Shown here one piece after another: positions 1-7,428 of a stretch of DNA of 64,000 nt; position 1 is the first letter of the stretch; each line of letters opens with the position of its first letter. The stretch comes from Sphingomonas trueperi (GTDB lineage Bacteria > Pseudomonadota > Alphaproteobacteria > Sphingomonadales > Sphingomonadaceae). The notes under the pieces were generated by a model that was not told the DNA's origin, searched no databases, and saw nothing but the letters and a program-made list of their open reading frames with translations. Position numbers and translations under genes: made by a program. The stretch is from positions 124,001 to 188,000 of the forward strand of contig NZ_JAATJB010000003.1 of assembly GCF_011927635.1 (NCBI RefSeq). Direction: 5' to 3'.

Positions 1-630
1 CCGGCCGCAGCGCTTGCCGAGCTCGAGAGCGAGCGTGACGAATATCGTGCGATCGCCGAGCGCCGCGTGCGCCTGGGCCTGCTGCTCAGCGAGATCGGCA
101 CCGCCAACGGTGTCGAAGTGACCGCGCAGGAAATGAACCGCCTGATCGCGCAGGCCGCGCAGCAGTACGGCCCGCAGGATCGCCAGCGCTTCATCCAGTA
201 TGTCCAGCAGGAGCCGATGGCGGCTGCCCAGCTGCGCGCGCCGCTGTTCGAGGACAAGGTCGTCGACTTCCTGTTCGACAAGGCCGAGATCACCGATCGC
301 GAAGTGACCAAGGAAGAGCTGGAAGCCGCGATCGAGAGCGACGACGGCTTCTCCTCGGGCACCCACGTCCACGATCACGACAACCACAAGCCGAAGAAGA
401 AGGCCGCCAAGAAGGCCGACGCTTCGGACGAGGCCGGTGAAGAGAAGCCCGCCAAGAAGCCGGCTGCGAAGAAGGCCAAGCCCGAAGACGCCGAGCCGGC
501 CGCCGAGGGCGATGCCGAGCCGGTGAAGAAGCCGGCGGCCAAGAAGGCGGCGAAGGCCGAAGGCGAGGGCGAAGACGCCGCGCCGAAGCCGAAAAAGGCA
601 GCGGCCAAGAAGAAGGCCGACGCTGAGTGA
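1..630 (+). CDS. tig: Trigger factor, C-terminal part (5' end outside window)
   Basis: Ribosome-associated chaperone and peptidyl-prolyl isomerase that binds nascent chains at the exit tunnel. Frame 1 is open from the first base, so this is the last 209 residues of a longer protein. The sequence up to about residue 120 reads as the trigger factor C-terminal domain (RRVRLGLLLSEIG, then VTAQEMNRLI, then the VVDFLFDKAEITDREVT segment). It then has a His-rich patch (HVHDHDNH) and a tail of roughly 80 residues made of Lys/Ala/Pro/Glu-rich repeats such as KKPAAKKA. That tail is longer and more basic than in model trigger factors. A strong terminator follows directly. clpP is not seen downstream; the next genes are a carbohydrate locus on the other strand. 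Identity is confident; the role of the tail is unknown. Confidence 0.93.
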   Translation, partial: PAAALAELESERDEYRAIAERRVRLGLLLSEIGTANGVEVTAQEMNRLIAQAAQQYGPQDRQRFIQYVQQEPMAAAQLRAPLFEDKVVDFLFDKAEITDREVTKEELEAAIESDDGFSSGTHVHDHDNHKPKKKAAKKADASDEAGEEKPAKKPAAKKAKPEDAEPAAEGDAEPVKKPAAKKAAKAEGEGEDAAPKPKKAAAKKKADAE

Positions 631-638
631 TTTGAGAA

Positions 639-670
639 GGGGCCGGAACGAACGTTCCGGCCCCGTTTTC
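639..670 (+). terminator. Rho-independent terminator of tig
   Basis: A 12-bp perfect stem, GGGGCCGGAACG with CGTTCCGGCCCC around a 2-base centre, is followed by GTTTTCTTTC. It begins 9 bases after the tig stop codon. Confidence 0.9.
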
Positions 671-678
671 TTTCTGAT

Positions 679-702
679 CCCCCTCCCGCAGGCGGAAGGG
701 GG
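679..702 (-). terminator. Stem-loop 3' of the GH30 gene
   Basis: CCCCCT-c-CCGC pairs with GCGG-a-AGGGGG with one mismatch and a 2-base loop. It lies about 30 bases beyond the minus-strand GH30 stop codon. There is no clear T-tract, so termination is inferred from position only. Confidence 0.45.
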
Positions 703-730
703 GCGCAGGCGTCGGCCGCAGTAGTGGGTT

Positions 731-2215
731 TCAGCGCAGCGCGACGAGCAGCGTGGTGACCGCCTTGGGTTCCGCCAGCGCCTCCGCCGACATCGCCGCC
801 GCATCGCGCGTGGCATCGGTGACGATCCGCTCCACCACGCGCGCGCCCGGCACGCCGATCGTCACCCGCCGCGGCACCACGCCGCCATTGACGTGCACCA
901 GCACCAGCCGTTTGCCGTCCGGCGAGACCGCGCCGACCGTGTCTTCATCGTCCACCGGCACCAGCCGATAGCCCGGCCGGATGTAGCGGCTGAACTGCGC
1001 CATCGCCCAATATTTGCGGGTCACGTGGATCGGATGCTCGGCGGCGGTGGCAGGCGTGTAGGCCATCTTGACGATGCCCCAGTTGCTGCCACCGGCGCTG
1101 CCGTCGCCCTTGTCGCTGCTCTGGCGCTCCACCGCCTGCCAGAACACCCAGGCGACGGGCTCAAGGCGCTTGAGATCGTGGACGACATGCTCGGCAAAGG
1201 CGAGCGGGCTCGCCATGCCGTCGAAGCTTTCCGGATCCTTGTCGAGCGGGGTGTCGTTCTCGCTCATCCACAGGCGAATGCCGTGCGCGCGGGCGATGTC
1301 GCGGACCGCGGTCTGGTGCACCGTGCCATAGCTATGGACGTTGAGCTGGCCGATCCGCGCGCGCGTCGCCGCCGGATAGCCTTCCCAATCGCGCACGAAG
1401 AGGTGCGCGTTGGTCTCGTCGGGCGCGGCGATCACCGTCTTGAGGCCGTGCGCCTTGAGCGCGCGGTCGGACGCGTCGATCATGAGCGCCTGCCGCGCGG
1501 GGCTCCAATGGGCACCTTCCTGCGTGTTCTTGGCGAACCAGTAATCGGTGTTCGGCTCGTTGACCGGCGACAACGTGCGAAAGGTGATGCCGTGCGCCTG
1601 TTGCAGCTTGTCCACCACGATCGCCAGATACTCGGCGAAGCGCGCCTCCTGGTCGGGGCGGAGATTGTCGTCGGTGCCCTTCTCGGCGCCCGAGACCTTG
1701 CCGCTGACGGTCATGAACCAGGGCGGCGAGTTGGAGAAGGCCTCGAAGATCGGCGCCTTCACCCTGCGCTTGATCGCATCGAGCCACCAGCGCTGGTTGG
1801 CATCGGCGGACCAGTCCCACATCGCCGGATCGGCCGGGTTCCACCAGTCGGTGCCGGTCGCGCCTGCCGGGCGACGCCAGAAGCCGGGCACGTCGGCGCC
1901 GGGGCGGAGATAGGGCTTGGTCTCGGGCGCGTCGCCGCCGCCGATATTGTAGCGCGCGATCGTCCAGCCGAGCCCCCCGGGCCCGTAGAACAGGTCGGCG
2001 AGCTTCTCGCGCACGGGATCGGGATAGCCGCCGGTGACGTGCGCGAACCAGGCGAGCGCGGTGCCCCAGCCCTCGAAGGGTTGCCCGGGCCGCTGGAGAT
2101 CGGGCCGCAGCGTCAGCGTCACCGCCGGCTCGGTTGCGGAGGGCGGCGCGCTGGTCTGGGCTAGCGCGGCGGGGGAGGCTGCGAGCAGCAGCGACAAGGC
2201 AAAAGTGCGGATCAT
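731..2215 (-). CDS. GH30 glycosidase, probable endo-beta-1,6-galactanase, secreted
   Basis: Predicted to cut beta-1,6-galactan side chains of type II arabinogalactan. The 494-residue protein has a Sec signal peptide (residues 1 to about 20, MIRTFALSLLLAASPAALAQ). The GH30 landmarks are QPFEGWGTALAWFAHV near 45-60, ARYNIGGGD near 87, SNSPPWFMT near 161, LSPVNEPNTDYW with acid/base Glu220, and LWMSEND with nucleophile Glu319. A C-terminal beta-sandwich region follows. The EGWGT...NIGGGD...NSPPWFMT pattern is that of subfamily 5 galactanases rather than glucosylceramidases. The start is chosen because ATG overlaps the stop of the upstream alpha-galactosidase (ATGA) and begins a clear signal peptide. 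A longer open frame continues upstream but is antisense to, or inside, the neighbouring gene. It is co-transcribed with the GH27 gene. Subfamily assignment is by eye. Confidence 0.87.
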   Translation of the reverse strand: MIRTFALSLLLAASPAALAQTSAPPSATEPAVTLTLRPDLQRPGQPFEGWGTALAWFAHVTGGYPDPVREKLADLFYGPGGLGWTIARYNIGGGDAPETKPYLRPGADVPGFWRRPAGATGTDWWNPADPAMWDWSADANQRWWLDAIKRRVKAPIFEAFSNSPPWFMTVSGKVSGAEKGTDDNLRPDQEARFAEYLAIVVDKLQQAHGITFRTLSPVNEPNTDYWFAKNTQEGAHWSPARQALMIDASDRALKAHGLKTVIAAPDETNAHLFVRDWEGYPAATRARIGQLNVHSYGTVHQTAVRDIARAHGIRLWMSENDTPLDKDPESFDGMASPLAFAEHVVHDLKRLEPVAWVFWQAVERQSSDKGDGSAGGSNWGIVKMAYTPATAAEHPIHVTRKYWAMAQFSRYIRPGYRLVPVDDEDTVGAVSPDGKRLVLVHVNGGVVPRRVTIGVPGARVVERIVTDATRDAAAMSAEALAEPKAVTTLLVALR

Positions 2216-3579
2216 GCGGGGATCACTCGGTAAAGGGCGGCGCCGTGCGGCGGCAGCGGGCGGGCGAGGCGGAGCGGGCTGGGGCCTTCGTCCTTGCCCG
2301 CCCACAGGTTCCGGACCTGCACACTGCCCGACAGGCCGAGCAGCCGCAGGTCGAACGCTGTCTCGCCCGGCTTGTCGCCGGTATTGAACAGCGCGACATA
2401 GTGGCCGCCCTTGGCCGCGCGCGCGGTCCAGATCCGGCGATCGTCGGCGACGAACCAGGGGCGGTTCTCGCTGCTCGCCTGGTTGACCGCGATCACCTCG
2501 TGGTTGGTGAGCAGCGCGCGGGTGGGCGCATCGAGGTGGCGCAGGTCGCCGCCCATGATCAGCGGCGAGCGGGCGATCGACCAGAGCGTCATCAGCGTGC
2601 GCTGCTCGTCGGGGGTGAACTTGGTGTCGCGCTGGCCGAGCGCGAGGCGGCCGAGCGGCAGCATGTCGGCATCGGGCCAGGCACCGGGGCGGGCGTGCGG
2701 GCTCCAATTCTCCAGCCGGGTGAACTGCGCCTCCAGCATCTTCCAGTCGTCCCAGAAATCGTCCGAGATGCGCCACATCTGCGCGTGGGCCGCGACATGG
2801 TCGGCGCGCGGCACCGGGGTTTCGCCTGGCGAGAGGCTCAGCAGGATCGGGCGGCTAGTGGCTCGGATCGCCTTTGCCGCGGCCTCGATCTCCGGGGCGT
2901 GGGCGTCATAGGGGCGGCTCATGTCGTCCATCTTGACGAAGTCGACGCCCCAGGAAGCGAGCAGCGCGAAGACGCTGTCATAATATGCCTGGGCGCCGGG
3001 CTTGCGCATGTCGACGCCGTACATGTCGGGGTTCCACGGGCAGATGCTCGCCGTGTCGGCGATGTCGGCGGCGCGGATGCCGTTGGTGCCGAGGACCGGC
3101 AGGTTGCGCTCCACCGCCAGCCGGGGAATGCCACGCATCAGGTGCACGCCGAACTTCATGCCGAGCGCATGGACCTTCGCCGCGATCGGCGCGAAGCCCT
3201 TGCCGTTCGCGGCCGAAGGAAAGCGGTTGGGCGCGGGGAGCAGGCGGCCATGTCCGTCCAGCGTCGGCACCGGCTTGGCGTTGTAGGTGTAGCTGCTCGC
3301 CTCGGGCTCGTACCATTGGATGTCGATGGTGAAGACGTCATAGCCGAAGGGCAGCAGCTCGCGCGCCTGGATCGCGGCGGTTTCCAGCGCCTGCGCCTCG
3401 GTGATCGTCGTGGCGAAGCTGTTCCAGCTGTTCCAGCCCATCGGCGGGGTAGGGGCGAGAAGCGGCGCCTTTGCCGCGGCGCCGGCGCGAGGGGCTGCCG
3501 CGAGGCCGCCGACGAGCGCGGCGCCCTTCAGCACGCTACGCCGGCCGATCCCTCCCTCTTGTGCGATCGTGTCAGGCAT
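2212..3579 (-). CDS. GH27 alpha-galactosidase, Tat-exported
   Basis: Hydrolyses terminal alpha-linked galactose, or possibly beta-L-arabinopyranose, which some GH27 enzymes accept. The protein has 455 residues. The N-terminus carries a twin-arginine signal (GRRSVLKGAALVGG, residues 12-25). The GH27 signature PMGWNSWNSF is at 46-55. The nucleophile Asp218 lies in FVKMDD and the probable acid/base Asp274 in MWRISDD. An all-beta domain closes the protein. It is the first gene of a two-gene minus-strand operon with the GH30 gene, overlapping by ATGA. A GGGAGA ribosome site precedes the ATG. The promoter region carries a TTGTCTGACTA element resembling the operators in front of the TonB receptor gene, so control by the adjacent GntR protein is likely. 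Confidence 0.9.
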   Translation of the reverse strand: MPDTIAQEGGIGRRSVLKGAALVGGLAAAPRAGAAAKAPLLAPTPPMGWNSWNSFATTITEAQALETAAIQARELLPFGYDVFTIDIQWYEPEASSYTYNAKPVPTLDGHGRLLPAPNRFPSAANGKGFAPIAAKVHALGMKFGVHLMRGIPRLAVERNLPVLGTNGIRAADIADTASICPWNPDMYGVDMRKPGAQAYYDSVFALLASWGVDFVKMDDMSRPYDAHAPEIEAAAKAIRATSRPILLSLSPGETPVPRADHVAAHAQMWRISDDFWDDWKMLEAQFTRLENWSPHARPGAWPDADMLPLGRLALGQRDTKFTPDEQRTLMTLWSIARSPLIMGGDLRHLDAPTRALLTNHEVIAVNQASSENRPWFVADDRRIWTARAAKGGHYVALFNTGDKPGETAFDLRLLGLSGSVQVRNLWAGKDEGPSPLRLARPLPPHGAALYRVIPA

Positions 3580-3597
3580 CGGCGTCTCCCTATTGTT

Positions 3598-3608
3598 TTG
3601 TCTGACTA
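3598..3608. promoter_or_regulatory. Putative GntR operator upstream of the GH27-GH30 operon
   Basis: TTGTCTGACTA matches the consensus TTGTCnGACAA seen twice on the far side of the regulator gene, with one imperfect right-hand base. It lies 19 bases upstream of the alpha-galactosidase start codon. Confidence 0.5.
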
Positions 3609-3642
3609 TAAATGAGCTGAGGATGACGTCAACGCCGGCCGC

Positions 3643-4350
3643 TCATGCCTTGAGCGACGACTCCGTGTCTTCCTGTGCCTGGAGAATCAGCGTGATCGTG
3701 GCGGCGCGGGCGGCCGCCGGATCGCCGTCGGTGATTGCCGCGAACAGGTCGCGATGCAGCGGGATCGAATCGCGCAGCTGTTTGGCCTTGCGGTGCTTGA
3801 ACAAGGTGGTCGCGCGCACCGCCGCGCCGATACTGCCCGACAGGCTGATCAGCAGATCATTGGCCGTCGCCTCCAGGATGATGTTGTGGAATTGCTGGTC
3901 CGCCGCCTGGCCCTCGGGGCTCGACAGCCCGGCTTCCTCCATCACCTCCAGCGCATGGCCCATGCGGCCGACATGCCGGCTCGAGCGCAGACGTGCCGCC
4001 AGTTCGGCAGCAGCTGGCTCTACGATCATACGGAGTTGAAACAGACTTTCGACGAACGCCATGGGCGGCTCGCCTTCGAACATCCAGGCGAGCAGGTCTG
4101 GGTCGAGCAGGTTCCAGTCGGCGCGTGCCCGCACCCGCGTGCCGGCCTTGGGACGGCTCTCGATCAGCCCCTTGGCGGCTAGCATCCGCAATGCTTCGCG
4201 GACCACGCTGCGCGACACGCCGCGCGATTCGGCAAGATCGAGTTCGCCCGGCAGAATTGTGCCCGGCAGATATCGGCCCGTCGCAATCGCGACCCCGATC
4301 TCGCGTGCAATCGATTGGTGCGCTGGGTTGCGCTTTCGCTGTTCGGTCAA
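3643..4350 (-). CDS. GntR-family (FadR/FCD subfamily) transcriptional repressor
   Basis: Likely sugar-responsive repressor of the flanking arabinogalactan genes. The 235-residue protein has an N-terminal winged helix (residues about 10-75, including SRSVVREALRMLAAKGLIESRP and a KAGTRVR wing). An alpha-helical FCD ligand-binding domain follows (about 90-220), with QQFHNIILE and LHRDLFAAI carrying the His residues that usually bind a metal ion in this subfamily. The gene is divergent from the TonB receptor and read in the same direction as the glycosidases downstream. Palindromic TTGTC/GACAA elements lie in front of both transcription units. The true effector cannot be read from sequence. In related FCD proteins it is an organic or sugar acid, such as galactonate for DgoR. 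Confidence 0.88.
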   Translation of the reverse strand: MTEQRKRNPAHQSIAREIGVAIATGRYLPGTILPGELDLAESRGVSRSVVREALRMLAAKGLIESRPKAGTRVRARADWNLLDPDLLAWMFEGEPPMAFVESLFQLRMIVEPAAAELAARLRSSRHVGRMGHALEVMEEAGLSSPEGQAADQQFHNIILEATANDLLISLSGSIGAAVRATTLFKHRKAKQLRDSIPLHRDLFAAITDGDPAAARAATITLILQAQEDTESSLKA

Positions 4351-4431
4351 TGCTTTGCCCCCATGTGGTGAGGCGATTTTGGAGCGAGTTCAGGCGCTGC
4401 GCCAGCCCCAATCACGCGCCACGAAAAGCAC

Positions 4432-4469
4432 TTGTCTTACAAATACGACAGGATATGTTGTCGGACAAC
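4432..4469. promoter_or_regulatory. Twin GntR-type operators overlapping the TonB receptor promoter
   Basis: TTGTCTTACAA (4432-4442) and the perfect palindrome GTTGTCGGACAAC (4457-4469) have centres 26 bp apart. A possible -35 (TTGTCT, 4432) and -10 (TATGTT, 4454) with a 16-bp spacer fall on or between the two sites, so repressor binding would block the receptor promoter. The sites also lie about 80-120 bp upstream of the divergent gntR start, which allows autoregulation. Confidence 0.6.
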
Positions 4470-4528
4470 TGGTCGGCACCGCACGGAGATGCGGCATTTC
4501 CGGGCCAGCGGATTTGGGGAGGTTTGTC

Positions 4529-7321
4529 ATGAGAATGCACCATCATACTTCGTTGCTCGGCGTCTCGGCGCTCGCGCTGGCGATTGCCGGCGGGGTCGCG
4601 CCCGCCTTCGCCCAGCAGGACGGCGCACCGGCGGGCAGCAGCGGGGACGATATCGTCGTCACCGGCGTGCGCGAGAGCTTGCGCTCTGCCGCGGCGCTGA
4701 AGCGTAACGCCGATCAGATCGTCGACTCGGTCCAGGCGCAGGACATCGGCAAGCTGCCCGACGCCAATACCACCGAAGCGCTGCAGCGGATCACCGGCGT
4801 GCAGATCCAGCGCCGCTACGGCGAAGGCGCCACCGATTTCGACCATCGCACCCAGCCGGCGATCACCGTGCGCGGCCTCACCCAGGTGCAGAATTTCCTC
4901 GACGGCCGCGCGGTCTATTCGGCTTCGGGCGGGCGTGCGTTCGACCTGGAAGGCGTGCCGCCGGAACTGCTCTCGGGCATCGATGTCTACAAGAACGCGC
5001 CGGCCAACATCATCGAGGGCGGCGTGGGCGGTGCGGTGAACCTGCGCACCCGCAAGCCGTTCGATTCCCCCGGCCAGGTGATCAGCGCCACGATCCGCGG
5101 CAATTATTACGACCGCATCGACAAGCCGGGCTATGCCGTGTCGGGCCTGTACAGCAACCGCTTCCAGGCGGGCGAGGGCGAGATCGGCGTGCTGATCAAC
5201 GCGGTCTATTCCAAGAGCCAGTATCGCCAGGACGGCCTGCTCGCGGGGCCGTTCGACACGGTGGCGCCGGGCTCGATCGCGGGTGCGCCGGCCAATGCCC
5301 AGGTGCCGTACGGCTTCGAGATCTACGACGACAAGGGCGACCGCAAGCGCCTCGGCGTCGCGGGCGCGGTCCAGTGGAAGCCGAGCGACGCGCTGCTGGT
5401 CACCGCGCAGGCCCAGGTCACCAAATACTGGTTCAATCGTACCGGCGCCTATTATTACGACTACAACAATCGCTCGAACGTTCGCGATGAAACCGGCAAG
5501 GTCATCAAGTACGGTACGGCGCCGGCGCCCGGCGCGGCGTTCACCTTCAACAACGAAGGCTATGCGACCAGCGGGACGCTGTACCCGCAGACCTTCGAGA
5601 CCGGCCGCTACGACCAGCAGCTGTGGAGCGCGAGCAAGAACTTCACGCTGAACGCTGCCTGGAAGCCGACCGATCGGCTGAAGGTGAATTTCGACGCCCA
5701 GTATCTGACGTCCTATTACAATGCCGATCGCAACGGCCATGTGCTGTCGCTGTACGATCGCTCCGGCCAGGACGCGCTGAGCGCACCCCACAAGCTGAGC
5801 GTCGATTTCGACCTGCGCGGCAAATATCCGCGCTGGGACGTGCGCGAGCAGGGGGTGCTCAACAATCCGGCCAACTACACCACGCCCTATGTCGCGGATG
5901 CGCTGCAGCGGAACGACGCGGACACCTATGCCCTGGCCTCGGACATCGAATATGAGGTCGAGGGCGACTTCCTGAAGAAGCTGCGCGCCGGCGTGCGCTA
6001 TGCCGACAACAGCATCGACCTGCGCGGCACGTGGCACGGCGTGTGCATCACTGCGCTGGGCGCCGATCCGGGCTGCAACGCGCCGGCGGGCACCCCGCTG
6101 GTGCCGCTCAGCAAGAACCCGCAGTTGGCGATGCCGGGGCCGTCCAAGAACTGGTTCGACGGCAACACGGTCAAGGGCGGCCTGCTCTATCCGGCGTTCC
6201 CGGCAGGTGATGGTGTGTGGGCGCAGACCAAGGCGCTCTACGCGCTGCTCGGCGCGACGACGCAGGACAGCTTCAAGCCCGGCGACCTCAACAGCCAGAC
6301 CGAGAAGACCTATACCGGCTGGGCGATCGCCGATTACGGCTTCGAGCTGGGCGGCATCGCGTTTGACGGCGGCGTCGGCGTCCGCGTGGTGAAGACCAAG
6401 ACGACCTCGGTCGGTACCCAGTTCAACAATGACGGCACCTCATCGCCGATCAGCGTGAGCAAGGATTATACCAAGGCGCTGCCGAGCTTTAACCTTCGGG
6501 CGAAGCTTACCGACACGTTCCAGATGCGCTTCGCCTATTCGAAGGGGCTGGCGCGGCCGAACTTCGACCAGCTTTCGACCAATCTGACGCTCAACAACCC
6601 GAACCAGATCAACCCGGTCACCGGCCATCCCAGCGCCAGCTCGGGCAACCCGCTGCTCAACCCGATCCGCTCGGACAATTTCGATGTGACGGCCGAGTGG
6701 TACTTCGGGCCCACCAGCTCGCTGACTGGCGGCCTGTTCTACAAGAAGGTCAACGGCTTCCTGGCGGGCGGCATCGTCACCGGCGTGTACAACGGCGTCA
6801 CCTACGACATCAGCACCCAGGTGAATTCGGGCAACGGCACGGTGAAGGGTGCCGAGATCGGCTACAACCAGTTCTTCGACTTCCTGCCCGGGCCGCTCAG
6901 CGGGCTCGGCCTGCAGGCCAACTACACCTATGTCGACTCCAGCGTAAGCAACCCGTTCGCCTCGACCGATCCGAACAGCCCGCGGCAGCTGCCGCTCGAG
7001 AAGCTGTCGAAGCACAGCTACAACATCGTCGGCCTGTACGAGAAGGGCCCGGTCACCGCGCGCGTGGCGTGGACCTGGCGGTCGAGCTATCTCGACCAGA
7101 CCCAGGGCAGCGGCGCCAATGGCATCCCGCAATATGCCGCGCCCTATGCCTCGCTCGATGCCTCGATCAGCGTGAACCTGACCCAGCAGGTGGCGATCTC
7201 GGCGGACGTGGTGAACCTCAACAACCGGATGAACCGGATCTACATCGGCACGCCGGCCGCACCGCTGCGCTACGAGCTCAACGACCGGCGCTTCGGCCTG
7301 TCGCTGCGGGCGACCTATTGA
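4529..7321 (+). CDS. TonB-dependent receptor, Xanthomonas/Caulobacter type
   Basis: Outer-membrane, TonB-energised channel that most likely imports arabinogalactan oligosaccharides. The 930-residue protein has a signal peptide (residues 1-28, ending APAFA) and a TonB-box-like DDIVVTG at 40-46. The plug domain contains VQAQDIGKLPDANTTEALQ and a conserved ITGVQIQRRYGEG stretch. A long beta-barrel ends in RFGLSLRATY with an aromatic C-terminal residue. The ATG is chosen for the GGGGAGG site 6 bases upstream and the signal peptide; a second ATG lies two codons on. It is the first plus-strand gene of the locus, behind the twin operators. No SusD-like partner is present, as expected outside Bacteroidetes. 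Substrate is inferred only from the neighbouring enzymes. Confidence 0.9.
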   Translation: MRMHHHTSLLGVSALALAIAGGVAPAFAQQDGAPAGSSGDDIVVTGVRESLRSAAALKRNADQIVDSVQAQDIGKLPDANTTEALQRITGVQIQRRYGEGATDFDHRTQPAITVRGLTQVQNFLDGRAVYSASGGRAFDLEGVPPELLSGIDVYKNAPANIIEGGVGGAVNLRTRKPFDSPGQVISATIRGNYYDRIDKPGYAVSGLYSNRFQAGEGEIGVLINAVYSKSQYRQDGLLAGPFDTVAPGSIAGAPANAQVPYGFEIYDDKGDRKRLGVAGAVQWKPSDALLVTAQAQVTKYWFNRTGAYYYDYNNRSNVRDETGKVIKYGTAPAPGAAFTFNNEGYATSGTLYPQTFETGRYDQQLWSASKNFTLNAAWKPTDRLKVNFDAQYLTSYYNADRNGHVLSLYDRSGQDALSAPHKLSVDFDLRGKYPRWDVREQGVLNNPANYTTPYVADALQRNDADTYALASDIEYEVEGDFLKKLRAGVRYADNSIDLRGTWHGVCITALGADPGCNAPAGTPLVPLSKNPQLAMPGPSKNWFDGNTVKGGLLYPAFPAGDGVWAQTKALYALLGATTQDSFKPGDLNSQTEKTYTGWAIADYGFELGGIAFDGGVGVRVVKTKTTSVGTQFNNDGTSSPISVSKDYTKALPSFNLRAKLTDTFQMRFAYSKGLARPNFDQLSTNLTLNNPNQINPVTGHPSASSGNPLLNPIRSDNFDVTAEWYFGPTSSLTGGLFYKKVNGFLAGGIVTGVYNGVTYDISTQVNSGNGTVKGAEIGYNQFFDFLPGPLSGLGLQANYTYVDSSVSNPFASTDPNSPRQLPLEKLSKHSYNIVGLYEKGPVTARVAWTWRSSYLDQTQGSGANGIPQYAAPYASLDASISVNLTQQVAISADVVNLNNRMNRIYIGTPAAPLRYELNDRRFGLSLRATY

Positions 7322-7328
7322 CCCTGTC

Positions 7329-7354
7329 GGCCGGGGCAAGCGACTGCTCCGGCC
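7329..7354 (+). terminator. Stem-loop after the TonB receptor gene
   Basis: GGCCGGGGCA pairs with TGCTCCGGCC (one G-T pair) around a 6-base loop, 8 bases past the stop codon. The T-run behind it is poor (ATGTCTTATT), so it may be a partial terminator or an mRNA-stabilising hairpin between receptor and enzymes. Confidence 0.5.
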
Positions 7355-7380
7355 ATGTCTTATTGGAGGGGCGGCGTAGC

Positions 7381-7428
7381 GTGACGGCTTTCCATCCTTT
7401 TGGTTTCCCGAAGCGGCGTGCGGCATGA
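7381..7428 (+). CDS. Possible 15-codon leader ORF coupled to the halogenase-like gene
   Basis: A GTG codon 11 bases after GGAGG opens a frame encoding MTAFHPFGFPKRRAA. Its TGA overlaps the ATG of the next gene (ATGA). The next gene itself has no good ribosome site, so translation of this mini-ORF could deliver ribosomes to it. No product function is suggested; it could be chance. Confidence 0.3.
   Translation: MTAFHPFGFPKRRAA

Noticed and set aside
731-2776. GH30 frame extended upstream by 187 codons
   Set aside because: The extension lies inside the alpha-galactosidase gene in another frame; the ATGA-coupled start begins a signal peptide.
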